A stretch of 64,000 nucleotides of DNA from the NCBI GenBank assembly GCA_902761605.1, contig CACWLC010000004.1, positions 19,603 to 83,602 of the forward strand. Direction: 5' to 3'. Position numbers and translations under genes: made by a program. Numbering within the stretch: position 1 is the first letter of the stretch; each line of letters begins with the position of its first letter. This document shows, piece after piece, positions 15,374-22,605 of this stretch. The notes under the pieces are model-generated. The model had not been told where the DNA came from, ran no database searches, and saw only the letters and a program-made list of their open reading frames with translations. The stretch comes from an uncultured Prevotellaceae bacterium. Lineage in GTDB: Bacteria > Bacteroidota > Bacteroidia > Bacteroidales > Bacteroidaceae.

Positions 15374-16648
15374 ATGGAGAAGAGTTATCTTTTGCCTGTA
15401 GAGACTCCAGGAGCCTCTCAGGAGGGAACGCTTGTGATAGAGCTGTTCCTAATGGAGAACTACCGATTCCGTCGTAACATCCTCAACGGTAAGGTAGAAT
15501 TTGCAATCCTGCCAAAGGCTGACAACACAGCTGAAGGCAATACTGCCGAACCTATCGGCAGTCTCTCTAGCGCCTCTGATGAGGCTGAATTAGAATTCCG
15601 CCCTCTGACCCAGGCGGCCCTCAACAGTATCATCATTCGTGCCAAGCGCGAACAGGTATTGGAGAAGGGAAGCCCAAAGACGGAGATAACGGAGTATGTG
15701 ACATCAGAGGAGGTGCCTGAGCACAATCCTGTGCAGGAGTTCCTCAACAGCCTGCCAGAATGGGACGGACAGAACCATATCGCTAAGGTCCTCTCACGTC
15801 TGCCCGGCATCACCTCCGAGCAGCTTAACTACCTGACTATCTGGCTGCGATCCTCTGTTGCCCACTGGATGCAGTTGGATATGCTGCATGGAAACGAGTG
15901 TGTACCAACGCTTATTGGTTTTCAGGGTTGTGGAAAGACCACCTTCGTGCGACGCCTGTTGCCTCTGCATCTGCGTGAGTATTACCTCGATCACTTGAAC
16001 CTTGCCAACAAGTTTGATAAGGAGATGGCTCTTACGAACAATCTCTTCGTCAATCTCGACGAGTTGGATGCCATCCGCCCCAGCCAGCAGTCATCGCTGA
16101 AGCAGACATTGTCTGTAAGTAAGGTGAACGGGCGTCCTATCTTCGGCAAGACGCAGGAGGATCGTCCTCGTTTTGCATCGTTCGTGGCAACCACCAACAA
16201 TCGTCATCCCCTGAAGGATGTCACAGGAAGCCGTCGATACATCTGCATTCAGATTCCTGATGGTCAGATGATAGACAATTCCGGTGAAATCGATTATGGC
16301 CAGCTTTATGCCCAGGTGGTTCACGAGATTCGCGACTTGGAGGCTCCATACTGGTTTAACAACGATGAGGTGGCCCGTATCCAGCAGCTGAACCAGAACT
16401 TCATGGAGAAGAAGGACCTTACGGAGATGGTATGTGCCTGCTTCCGTATTCCTGAAAAGGGTGAGGCAGCGAGGTCGATGAACAGTAGCCAGCTGATCTC
16501 TGTCATCCAACAGGATTTCCCAACGTTGCCAGATACATTTGGCACGAAGGTAAAGCTTGGCAAGACGATGAATGCACTCGGCTATGAGTCGAAATCGCAC
16601 TCCAACATCCCGTTCTATCAAGTTGTCCCTCTTAAGAAGTCAGCATGA
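15374..16648 (+). CDS. VirE-type P-loop helicase/primase-associated protein
   Basis: 424 residues of the virulence-associated E (VirE/DUF3874-like) family, P-loop ATPases related to the replicative helicases of phages and mobile elements. An N-terminal region (1-115) of unknown role is followed by VQEFLNSLPEWDGQNHI (120-136), the Walker A loop GFQGCGKTTF (182-191), a Walker B-like LFVNLDELD (near 221), and a FVATTNNRHPLKD/TGSRRY motor region. Length and frame are intact. No primase, integrase or capsid gene accompanies it. It is enclosed by GTTAGGG-type repeat arrays in opposite orientation, and hipBA follows. This looks like a small mobile-element remnant or domesticated gene. Confidence 0.88.
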   Translation: MEKSYLLPVETPGASQEGTLVIELFLMENYRFRRNILNGKVEFAILPKADNTAEGNTAEPIGSLSSASDEAELEFRPLTQAALNSIIIRAKREQVLEKGSPKTEITEYVTSEEVPEHNPVQEFLNSLPEWDGQNHIAKVLSRLPGITSEQLNYLTIWLRSSVAHWMQLDMLHGNECVPTLIGFQGCGKTTFVRRLLPLHLREYYLDHLNLANKFDKEMALTNNLFVNLDELDAIRPSQQSSLKQTLSVSKVNGRPIFGKTQEDRPRFASFVATTNNRHPLKDVTGSRRYICIQIPDGQMIDNSGEIDYGQLYAQVVHEIRDLEAPYWFNNDEVARIQQLNQNFMEKKDLTEMVCACFRIPEKGEAARSMNSSQLISVIQQDFPTLPDTFGTKVKLGKTMNALGYESKSHSNIPFYQVVPLKKSA

Positions 16649-16654
16649 CTAAAT

Positions 16655-16752
16655 GTGAGGGTTGGGTGAGAGAAATGTTAGGGTTAAGTTAGGGTTGAAA
16701 ATTCGCGGAAGTCCGATAAACACAGGGCTTCCGCGATATTTATGTTAGGGTT
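16655..16752. repeat. Right array of GTTAGGG repeats with a hairpin
   Basis: GTTAGGGTT occurs at 16677-16685, 16688-16696 and 16744-16752, preceded by GTGAGGGTTGGGTGAGAGA (from 16655), which in reverse complement resembles the CCCTCACAT/TCTCAC parts of the left array. A 9-bp inverted repeat TCGCGGAAG (16703-16711)/CTTCCGCGA (16728-16736) with a 16-nt loop lies between copies. No poly-T follows it, so it is a poor terminator. Confidence 0.7.
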
Positions 16753-16773
16753 AATGATTTTCATGGTAAAATA

Positions 16774-16805
16774 TTTGGTAATTTCGATTATTATTTGTAT
16801 CTTTG
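16774..16805 (+). promoter_or_regulatory. Promoter of hipBA
   Basis: TTTG (16774-16777), 20 nt, TATCTTTG (16798-16805). The start of transcription should fall at the first of the two ATATATGATGCAT repeats. Confidence 0.78.
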
Positions 16806-16810
16806 CAACT

Positions 16811-16867
16811 AATATATGATGCATTAAACGACAAATCCGCAATTTATACATAATATATGATGCATAA
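16811..16867 (+). promoter_or_regulatory. Paired HipB operator candidates
   Basis: AATATATGATGCATTA (16811-16826) and AATATATGATGCATAA (16852-16867), spaced 41 bp start to start (about four helical turns). The first covers the predicted transcription start and the second covers the hipB start codon. The arrangement fits autorepression by HipB or the HipBA complex. Confidence 0.6.
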
Positions 16868-17171
16868 TAGATATGTATTTGACCCTTATCCTCTACAGGT
16901 AACAATGCAAAGGTTGGCAGAAAACCTGAAAGCTCGTAGGCTGGAGAAGAAAATCTCCACAAAGAGTTTGTCGGAGATGAGCGGCGTGCCAGCTTCCAGT
17001 ATTCAGCGCTTTGAGCTGAAGCACTCCATCTCTTTGGAGTCGTATGTCAAACTTGCTAAAGCATTGGGCTACTCTGAAGACATAATGCAGTTACTCTCTG
17101 AGCCGAAATACGACACGATGGAGGAACTATTGGAAATAAACAAGAATAAAACCAGAAAGAGAGGCGTATGA
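16857..17171 (+). CDS. hipB: HipB-like antitoxin (XRE HTH)
   Basis: 104-residue helix-turn-helix protein placed directly before hipA with an ATGA overlap. The HTH lies at about 30-75 (STKSLSEMSGVPASSIQRFE), with a basic C-terminal tail (NKNKTRKRGV). HipB antitoxins bind HipA and repress their own operon. The start is uncertain: 16857 and 16860 are adjacent ATG codons, and 16905 (MQRLAENLKARR) would give a shorter 88-residue protein beginning at the conserved helix. Confidence 0.85.
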   Translation: MMHNRYVFDPYPLQVTMQRLAENLKARRLEKKISTKSLSEMSGVPASSIQRFELKHSISLESYVKLAKALGYSEDIMQLLSEPKYDTMEELLEINKNKTRKRGV

Positions 17172-18259
17172 TTAAGGATTTGCAATCTGTTAGTGTGACT
17201 TATCACGGAAGAAAGGTAGGAACTCTTTCTATCAGTAGTAGACAAGTATGTCAATTTGAGTACGATAAGGATTGGCTGGTAGATGGTTTCTCGATTTCGC
17301 CTCTGAAACTTCCACTAAAATCTGGTATCATGACTGCCGATTATTCACCCTTTAACGGGAATTTTGGGGTGTTCGAGGATAGTCTGCCTGGGGGGTATGG
17401 AGAGTATTTGTTACGAAAAGTACTCAGTAAGTCAGGCATTAACTATGGAGCGTTGACGCCTGTTCAGCGGCTAAGCCTTGTTGGAAATTCTGGTATGGGT
17501 GCTCTGTGTTATGTTCCTGAGACCAAGATGCCGCAAAGCGAGTGGCAAGGTTCATTTGACGAGATGGAGCAGATGGCGCTCGAAGTGCTGTCGGAAAAAT
17601 CAGAAGATCATGCAGATGTGCTTTTCTATCGAAGTGGCAACTCTGGTGGTGTCCGTCCCAAATGTATCTATACAGATGCAGAAGGGCATTGGCTGGTGAA
17701 GCTTCGTCATACCTATGATCCAAAGAATATTGGAGAGATAGAGTTCAAGTATAATCAAGTAGCTCGTCAATGTGGTATTATCGTTCCTGACTTCAAGCTG
17801 ATAGAAGGAAAGTACTTTGCATCGAGGCGTTTTGATATTGAGGACGGAAAACGCCTACATGTTGTAACGGCAAGTGGTCTGCTTAATGAGCCAATCACAC
17901 CTCCCAAGATGGATTACCATAGTTTGCTTCAGCTTACTGGCTATCTTACACAATCTCCAACAGAGGTGGAACAACAATTTCGCCGTATGGCTTTTAATGT
18001 CTATGCTCGCAACTACGATGATCACGCACGTAATTTCAGTTTCATCTGCCGTGACGGGAAGTGGAAGCTGGCTCCTGCATACGACTTGACAAATGATAAT
18101 ACGTTAGGTGAACATGCTTCTTCCGTTAATTATAAGGGTCTTCCAACAGACGAAGATATGATAACTGTCGGCACCAATATTCGTATAACCCGTGCTCGAT
18201 GTCAGGAGATTATTGAGGAAGTAAAAGAGGAGACAAAGGAATTAAGGTGTCTCTTCTAA
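17168..18259 (+). CDS. hipA: HipA-like serine/threonine kinase toxin
   Basis: 363-residue HipA-fold kinase. HipA toxins phosphorylate targets such as glutamyl-tRNA synthetase and induce persistence in E. coli. The N-terminal subdomain (1-110) carries the GxFxDSLPGGYGEYLL segment. The P-loop region SGNSGGVRPK is at 156-165, the catalytic loop NYDDHARNF at 282-290 (Asp near 285) and the metal-binding YDLTND at 305-310. It is shorter than E. coli HipA (440) but the catalytic core is complete and the short tail is usual for Bacteroidota homologues. Coupled to hipB by 4-nt overlap. A bidirectional terminator follows at 18273. Confidence 0.92.
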   Translation: MIKDLQSVSVTYHGRKVGTLSISSRQVCQFEYDKDWLVDGFSISPLKLPLKSGIMTADYSPFNGNFGVFEDSLPGGYGEYLLRKVLSKSGINYGALTPVQRLSLVGNSGMGALCYVPETKMPQSEWQGSFDEMEQMALEVLSEKSEDHADVLFYRSGNSGGVRPKCIYTDAEGHWLVKLRHTYDPKNIGEIEFKYNQVARQCGIIVPDFKLIEGKYFASRRFDIEDGKRLHVVTASGLLNEPITPPKMDYHSLLQLTGYLTQSPTEVEQQFRRMAFNVYARNYDDHARNFSFICRDGKWKLAPAYDLTNDNTLGEHASSVNYKGLPTDEDMITVGTNIRITRARCQEIIEEVKEETKELRCLF

Positions 18260-18272
18260 GGAAATCAAAAAC

Positions 18273-18294
18273 AGCCCCGTCTTTCGACGAGGCT
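18273..18294. terminator. Bidirectional intrinsic terminator
   Basis: Stem AGCCCCGTC/GACGAGGCT with one mismatch and a TTTC loop, between convergent hipA and the outer-membrane protein gene. The minus strand gives TTTTTG straight after the stem and the plus strand a weaker T-rich run. Confidence 0.7.
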
Positions 18295-18343
18295 GCATTT
18301 GCTTTTATAATACTACTATTATTGTCGATTTGTTGACTTCTTA

Positions 18344-18898
18344 TTAGAAGTTGTAGTATACACCGAAGCTCAGGTTGCTACCGTCGAGGTCAAAACCAAA
18401 GGTATTAGCAGCCTTAGCACCCTCATAGTCATCCTTTGAGTTCTGGTAACCCAGGAAACCTGCATGAGCTACGAAGCTCAGCTTGTCGTTGAGGTTTACA
18501 GCAACACCTGGCTTCAAGCCAATAGAGAAGGTGTTGTTCTTATCACCAGCGTTGTCTGTGTGTAAATAATCAACAGTACCATCAACGAACAGGTTTACCT
18601 TATCGAACTTAGCGAAAGTGTAACGAGCATAAGGAGCAATCTCGAAAGCCTTTACCTTAGCTGTAGTCTTTAAATTACCACTCTTGAGAGTAGTCTTGTG
18701 CTCACCATAACCTACAGCGATACCAACAGCCCAGTTCTCATCGAGGTTGTAACCAATCTCTGGCACAAGCTTGAAGAAAGTCTCAGAGTTACCATCCTGT
18801 GAAGTGGTCTGAAAACCAACACCACCACCTACGTAAACCTGTGCATTAACAGTCATAGTCATCATTGCAACGAGTGCAACAGCAAAAATCTTTTTCAT
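18344..18898 (-). CDS. Small outer-membrane beta-barrel protein
   Basis: 184 residues with a clear signal peptide (MKKIFAVALVAMM..., cleavage after NAQ). The mature part is made of alternating amphipathic strands and ends in an aromatic residue (YYNF), the signature recognised by the BAM complex. About eight strands can be counted, as in OmpX/OmpW-sized barrels. It has its own -7 box at 18977-18970 and a terminator on its 3' side, so it is monocistronic. Specific ligand unknown. Confidence 0.88.
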   Translation of the reverse strand: MKKIFAVALVAMMTMTVNAQVYVGGGVGFQTTSQDGNSETFFKLVPEIGYNLDENWAVGIAVGYGEHKTTLKSGNLKTTAKVKAFEIAPYARYTFAKFDKVNLFVDGTVDYLHTDNAGDKNNTFSIGLKPGVAVNLNDKLSFVAHAGFLGYQNSKDDYEGAKAANTFGFDLDGSNLSFGVYYNF

Positions 18899-18969
18899 AA
18901 TCGTTTTTTCCTTTTGTTAATTATATTTTGGTGAGCCTTTCAGCTACACCGTTATCCTGAAATCGGGTG

Positions 18970-18977
18970 CAAAGGTA
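18970..18977 (-). promoter_or_regulatory. -7 box of the beta-barrel gene
   Basis: Minus strand TACCTTTG. The nearest TTTG upstream (19005-19002) is 24 nt away, longer than usual. A leader of about 65 nt precedes the start at 18898. Confidence 0.55.
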
Positions 18978-19141
18978 AAGGCTTTTTTCTTGTTGTGTGC
19001 GCAAACAATATGGGTTTTTTACTATTTTTGCGCTTTCTTTGACATAAATCATGAAAATAGCACATGACGCTGGAAACGTTATGCAAAATTTACATTATTT
19101 TTTATAATCCCCGCAAATAGTGTTTAATTAGACTTAATAGA

Positions 19142-19173
19142 TTTGGAGGAAAAGGATGGAATATTTAATTTTG
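19142..19173 (+). promoter_or_regulatory. Promoter of the carboxypeptidase-regulatory-like gene
   Basis: TTTG (19142-19145), 20 nt, TAATTTTG (19166-19173). The ATG at 19179 is only 6 nt past the box, so the transcript is probably leaderless or nearly so. Confidence 0.75.
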
Positions 19174-19178
19174 CAGCG

Positions 19179-19712
19179 ATGAAGAGGCTGTGGATCATAT
19201 TGTTAGCGATGGCGATTAATGTCGCTGGCGTTTTGGCTCAGGAGCATGAGCAAGACTCTGTGCAGCCTAAGCGACAGTTAACTGTGGTTGATGTTGAGAC
19301 CCTCGTACCTGTGGTTGGAGCAAACGTAGTTGGCAAGGATATGACGCTGACCACAGATTCTATGGGTATCGTCAATGTGCCCAAGGACAGCAAGAGTCTC
19401 GCTTTTTCTCATGTGAACTACGAAAGCCGTATTATTAATACTAAAGAGGTACGCGATACTGTATATATGATCTCGAAACTTCTGAACCTGAAAGAAGTCG
19501 TTGTCTTTGGAAAAGGCAAGAAGCGTGATTTCTCAGAACTTCAGAAACGCTTAGGCATAGATAAGGTCGAGGGCGAGTTGCTCAGCGGAGGCAAAGTCAG
19601 TATGGACCTGATTGCTACTTTCAACAAACTCTTCGTCCCCAAGAAATGGCGCAAGAGCTGGAGAAAGAAACAGCGTATGAAGCGCCTTCAGGAAAGACTC
19701 GACGAATACTAG
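19179..19712 (+). CDS. Exported carboxypeptidase-regulatory-like domain protein
   Basis: 177 residues from ATG 19179, chosen because an upstream in-frame start at 19143 lies within the promoter. A signal peptide (about 1-20, ending VLAQ) is followed by a carboxypeptidase-regulatory-like sandwich (about 35-105: LTVVDVETLVPVVGANVVG...TTDSMGIVNV). The C-terminal 60 residues are strongly basic (KKWRKSWRKKQRMKRLQ). The family is common at the start of SusC proteins and in small Bacteroidota envelope proteins. It precedes the second BlaI/M56 operon but has its own promoter. Function unknown. Confidence 0.75.
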   Translation: MKRLWIILLAMAINVAGVLAQEHEQDSVQPKRQLTVVDVETLVPVVGANVVGKDMTLTTDSMGIVNVPKDSKSLAFSHVNYESRIINTKEVRDTVYMISKLLNLKEVVVFGKGKKRDFSELQKRLGIDKVEGELLSGGKVSMDLIATFNKLFVPKKWRKSWRKKQRMKRLQERLDEY

Positions 19713-19811
19713 ACATTCGTGATCTATTTTATCTATCGTCACAAATCAGTTCTAAAACTTCTTCTGTTAATCAGGGTGAACAACTATTTAAAGAAATTAA
19801 CGAAATTGCAT

Positions 19812-19857
19812 AACTACAAGAAATAGTTGTGCGCTTATATTTTTTTAGTTATCTTTG
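19812..19857 (+). promoter_or_regulatory. Promoter and BlaI-type operator of the second blaI operon
   Basis: TTG (19827-19829), 20 nt, TATCTTTG (19850-19857). A 17-bp palindrome AACTA-N7-TAGTT (19812-19828) overlaps the -33 box and has the same AAC...GTT outer arms as the operators of the first blaI operon. A weaker half-match (AACTATTTAAAG) begins 30 bp upstream at 19782. Confidence 0.65.
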
Positions 19858-19908
19858 TCCCCAGATACTGAAAACGTCATTGATGTTAAACGATTAAACG
19901 AAATCAAA

Positions 19909-20280
19909 ATGAAGAACCTATCAAATAAAGAACGGGAAGTTATGGAGCTGTTCTGGCAACATGGACCTATGTTCGTAAGGGAATTGCTTGAGCACTACGA
20001 GGAGCCAAGACCACATTTCAACACGCTGTCTACGATTGTGCGCCGCCTAGAGCATCAGGGCTATATCGGCCACAAGCAGTATGGCTCTACCTATCAATAT
20101 CACGCACTGATCACAGAGCAGGATTATGCTAAGAACAGCATCTTCCGACTGGTTGACAACTATATCAAGGACTCCTACAAAGGACTTGTGTCAACCTTTC
20201 TAAAGGAAGAAAAAATCTCTCTCAGCGAGTTGCGCGACCTTATTTCCCAAGTAGAAACTTACGAAAAAACTAAGAAATGA
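19909..20280 (+). CDS. BlaI/MecI/CopY-family repressor, second copy
   Basis: 123-residue winged-helix repressor closely similar to the copy at 11309-11671, sharing the blocks HGPMFV-ELL and PRPHFNTLST. The ATG at 19909 is chosen because the longer frame runs back into the promoter. It overlaps the M56-TonB gene by ATGA, so the pair is translationally coupled. The close likeness of recognition helices and operators suggests that the two BlaI copies may bind each other's sites. Confidence 0.92.
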   Translation: MKNLSNKEREVMELFWQHGPMFVRELLEHYEEPRPHFNTLSTIVRRLEHQGYIGHKQYGSTYQYHALITEQDYAKNSIFRLVDNYIKDSYKGLVSTFLKEEKISLSELRDLISQVETYEKTKK

Positions 20281-22526
20281 TAACCCTCTTCCTTACATAC
20301 GAACTGAAAGTAGCTGTTCTGATAGCCACATTCTATATCTTCTGGCGATTGCTGACGGCCAAAGAAACTTGGCATCGACTGAATCGAATAGTGCTGCTAT
20401 CGACAGCAGTAGCATCGTTTGTCCTTCCGCTATGCGTGATAACTATCCACCAAACGGTAGAAGTAGATCCCCTTCCTATGGAAGCGATAGATGAGACTAT
20501 GCTGCCAGAGACAACTGCGATGCAGCCAGAAGTAGCATTCTCGCCCTCAACAGTTACCCCTAAGCAGGAACAGCACTTCGACTGGCAATTGCTTCTCGCT
20601 GTTATATATATAATAGGTGTCGCTGTGGTTCTGTCGAAAATGCTTCTATCTGTTTGGCGATTACACAAGATGGCTCTCGAAAGTGAGATTCATCCTCTTT
20701 CTGATGGGCGTCAGATAGCGATTAACGAAGAGGCCAAGACTCCTTTCAGTTGGTTGAAGACGGTTTTCTTAAACCACAAGGATTATGAGGAAGGGACAAC
20801 AGCCCTCCTTACGCATGAACTGGGACACATCAGACTGCACCATTCAGTCGATGTGCTCTTAGTGGAACTGCTTACTGCCCTGCAATGGTTTAACCCAACG
20901 ATGTGGATGCTACGCGCCGATCTGCGCACCATCCACGAGTACGAGGCTGACCAGCAGGTACTCTCTCACGGATTCAATGACATTCAGTATCTACATCTTT
21001 TAATCCGTAAGGCCGCCAGCCAGAGCAGGTATTCTCTGGCCAACGGTTTCATTAACAGTACCCTCAAAAAACGAATCAACATGATTACAAAACCAAAATC
21101 CAGTCGCAGACAATGGCTTCGCTTTGCCTATCTGCTACCCATCATAGCCGTATCATTAGCGATGTCTGCAAAAATTCAGAAAGTAGAGATAATAAAAGCT
21201 AGTCCTTCTGTGCTAATCGACAATGAGACAGAGAAGATTACAGACGAGAACTGCCTAATCTTACTGATTAATGATATGGACGATTTGAAGAAGGTCGCTC
21301 CTGAAAGAGGCTTGACAAGGAAGATGAAGAGTAATCTCGACTTCAACGATCACTTCACCCAAAAGAGCATGGACGGTAAGACTATCATTGTACATCTGCC
21401 AAAAGGTACAATATATGTAAACGACAAAGAGTCGAAGAAGATGGATGACGATGTTAATTATGCATTTCCCAAGGGTGGCTTTGAATGGCAACTTAATGGA
21501 CAGCCGTTTGACGAAAACAATATTCCTGTCCTCCACTTCAAACTGCTCAAGAAGATCGAGAACCACTGGAATGGCAAGAAGAATGTAGTTAATCTCATCA
21601 CGAGCAATGAATCAGCCATTATTCTCACTCAGAAAGATGGTTGTGAATGTATCGGTGTGAAAGTCCCTGCGGGGGCTTTCTACACCTGGCTGGTTAATGG
21701 TCAACTAGCAGAAAGAGGAGTTGTTAAAGAAGACGGTTGGTTGAATTCGAGAGGTTATTATCCTTTTTACGACATGCTTGTTATGCTCGATGGCAAGGAA
21801 ATCAATAATAATTATATTCCCCATGTGCCATTGAATAGCATCAAGGAAGTGAAACTGCTTCAAGGCGAGAGACCACGCACAATTGAACTCTACACCCATC
21901 ATGTAACAGAGTTCAACAGAGATACAGATTTTGACTATCCTGCTGCATATAAGGAGAATGTTAAAGCATGGATATTCTTCAAAGCCGAAGATGCTGCAAC
22001 AGGACGACAACTGAAAGGAGCAGAGATTACTGTTGTGGAAACGGGACAGAAAGCAAAGACAAATAACGAGGGTTGGTGCGAACTGAAAGTACCTTTGGGT
22101 ACTACCGTCAAAGCAACATATCCAGGACTGGAAGACGAGAGCTATGAGATAAGTCAAATTAATGGCAACGAAGTGCAAGGCTGGACTTTCTGGATGAGCA
22201 AGCCTGGTGAGCATATCTATATGACTGTAGATAAGAAAGCGGAGTTTTCTGGTGATCAAGAGGAATGGCTCACCAAAAACACCCAGCTACCCAAAGCCAC
22301 AGATGGCAAAGGACAATCTGGTCGTATTGGCATTTGGTTGGTTGTCAATGAAGACGGTTCAGTAAGTGGCGTTAGACTTAAGCAGGGAGTCAACAAGACG
22401 CTGAACGATGAGGCTCTCCGATTATTCCGTAGTATGCCCCATTGGAAGCCTGCCATCAAAGATGGTAAACCCGTCAAGAGCCTTGTCCTTACAGGTGTTT
22501 CATTCAAAAATGTCCGAGAATCATAA
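20277..22526 (+). CDS. BlaR1-like M56 metallopeptidase fused to a TonB C-terminal domain
   Basis: 749 residues. Membrane helices at about 5-25, 37-55 and 103-123 surround the protease region, with zinc motif HELGH (180-184) and IHEYEAD near 220. A fourth helix lies near 285-300. The long C-terminal part contains an unassigned region (about 305-540), a carboxypeptidase-regulatory-like sandwich (about 565-625: AATGRQLKGAEITVVETGQKA) and a TonB C-terminal-like domain (about 650-745; SGRIGIWLVVNEDGSVSGVRL). Paralogue of 9468-11303 but 138 residues longer and without its plug-like tail. Probably senses the periplasm and acts on the coupled BlaI copy. Confidence 0.9.
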   Translation: MITLFLTYELKVAVLIATFYIFWRLLTAKETWHRLNRIVLLSTAVASFVLPLCVITIHQTVEVDPLPMEAIDETMLPETTAMQPEVAFSPSTVTPKQEQHFDWQLLLAVIYIIGVAVVLSKMLLSVWRLHKMALESEIHPLSDGRQIAINEEAKTPFSWLKTVFLNHKDYEEGTTALLTHELGHIRLHHSVDVLLVELLTALQWFNPTMWMLRADLRTIHEYEADQQVLSHGFNDIQYLHLLIRKAASQSRYSLANGFINSTLKKRINMITKPKSSRRQWLRFAYLLPIIAVSLAMSAKIQKVEIIKASPSVLIDNETEKITDENCLILLINDMDDLKKVAPERGLTRKMKSNLDFNDHFTQKSMDGKTIIVHLPKGTIYVNDKESKKMDDDVNYAFPKGGFEWQLNGQPFDENNIPVLHFKLLKKIENHWNGKKNVVNLITSNESAIILTQKDGCECIGVKVPAGAFYTWLVNGQLAERGVVKEDGWLNSRGYYPFYDMLVMLDGKEINNNYIPHVPLNSIKEVKLLQGERPRTIELYTHHVTEFNRDTDFDYPAAYKENVKAWIFFKAEDAATGRQLKGAEITVVETGQKAKTNNEGWCELKVPLGTTVKATYPGLEDESYEISQINGNEVQGWTFWMSKPGEHIYMTVDKKAEFSGDQEEWLTKNTQLPKATDGKGQSGRIGIWLVVNEDGSVSGVRLKQGVNKTLNDEALRLFRSMPHWKPAIKDGKPVKSLVLTGVSFKNVRES

Positions 22527-22541
22527 ATCGCAAAGTCTAAA

Positions 22542-22599
22542 TGCAAACTATTTGCAAACTCCGATAATGGCAAACTATCGGAGTTTTTACTTACCTTTG
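22542..22599 (+). promoter_or_regulatory. Direct-repeat promoter of the TPR-HTH regulator gene
   Basis: TGCAAACT occurs twice with an 11-bp period (22542-22549 and 22553-22560), 31 nt before a TACCTTTG box (22592-22599). No -33 box is seen. The ATG at 22606 is 7 nt past the box. An almost identical block lies before the GLPGLI gene at 24200-24257. Confidence 0.65.
22557..22588 (+). terminator. Intrinsic terminator inside the promoter region
   Basis: Perfect 10-bp stem AACTCCGATA/TATCGGAGTT (22557-22566 and 22576-22585), 9-nt loop and a T run. It should end the M56-TonB transcript just before the next promoter's -7 box. Confidence 0.8.
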
Positions 22600-22605
22600 C
22601 ACATT

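Noticed and set aside
16645-16692. A 15-codon ORF overlapping the virE-like stop (begins MTKCEGWVR)
   Set aside because: It is made of the GTTAGGG/GTGAGGG repeats read through and has no independent support.
16703-16736. A terminator after the virE-like gene
   Set aside because: The 9-bp stem has a 16-nt loop and no T run on either strand.
17168-18259. HipA truncated at its C-terminus (363 versus 440 residues)
   Set aside because: All catalytic motifs are present, the tail looks natural and short forms are common in Bacteroidota; no frameshift is needed.
15374-18259. A prophage or conjugative element around the virE-like and hipBA genes
   Set aside because: No integrase, structural, relaxase or tRNA-border signal is seen; only the helicase-like gene and repeats support mobility.
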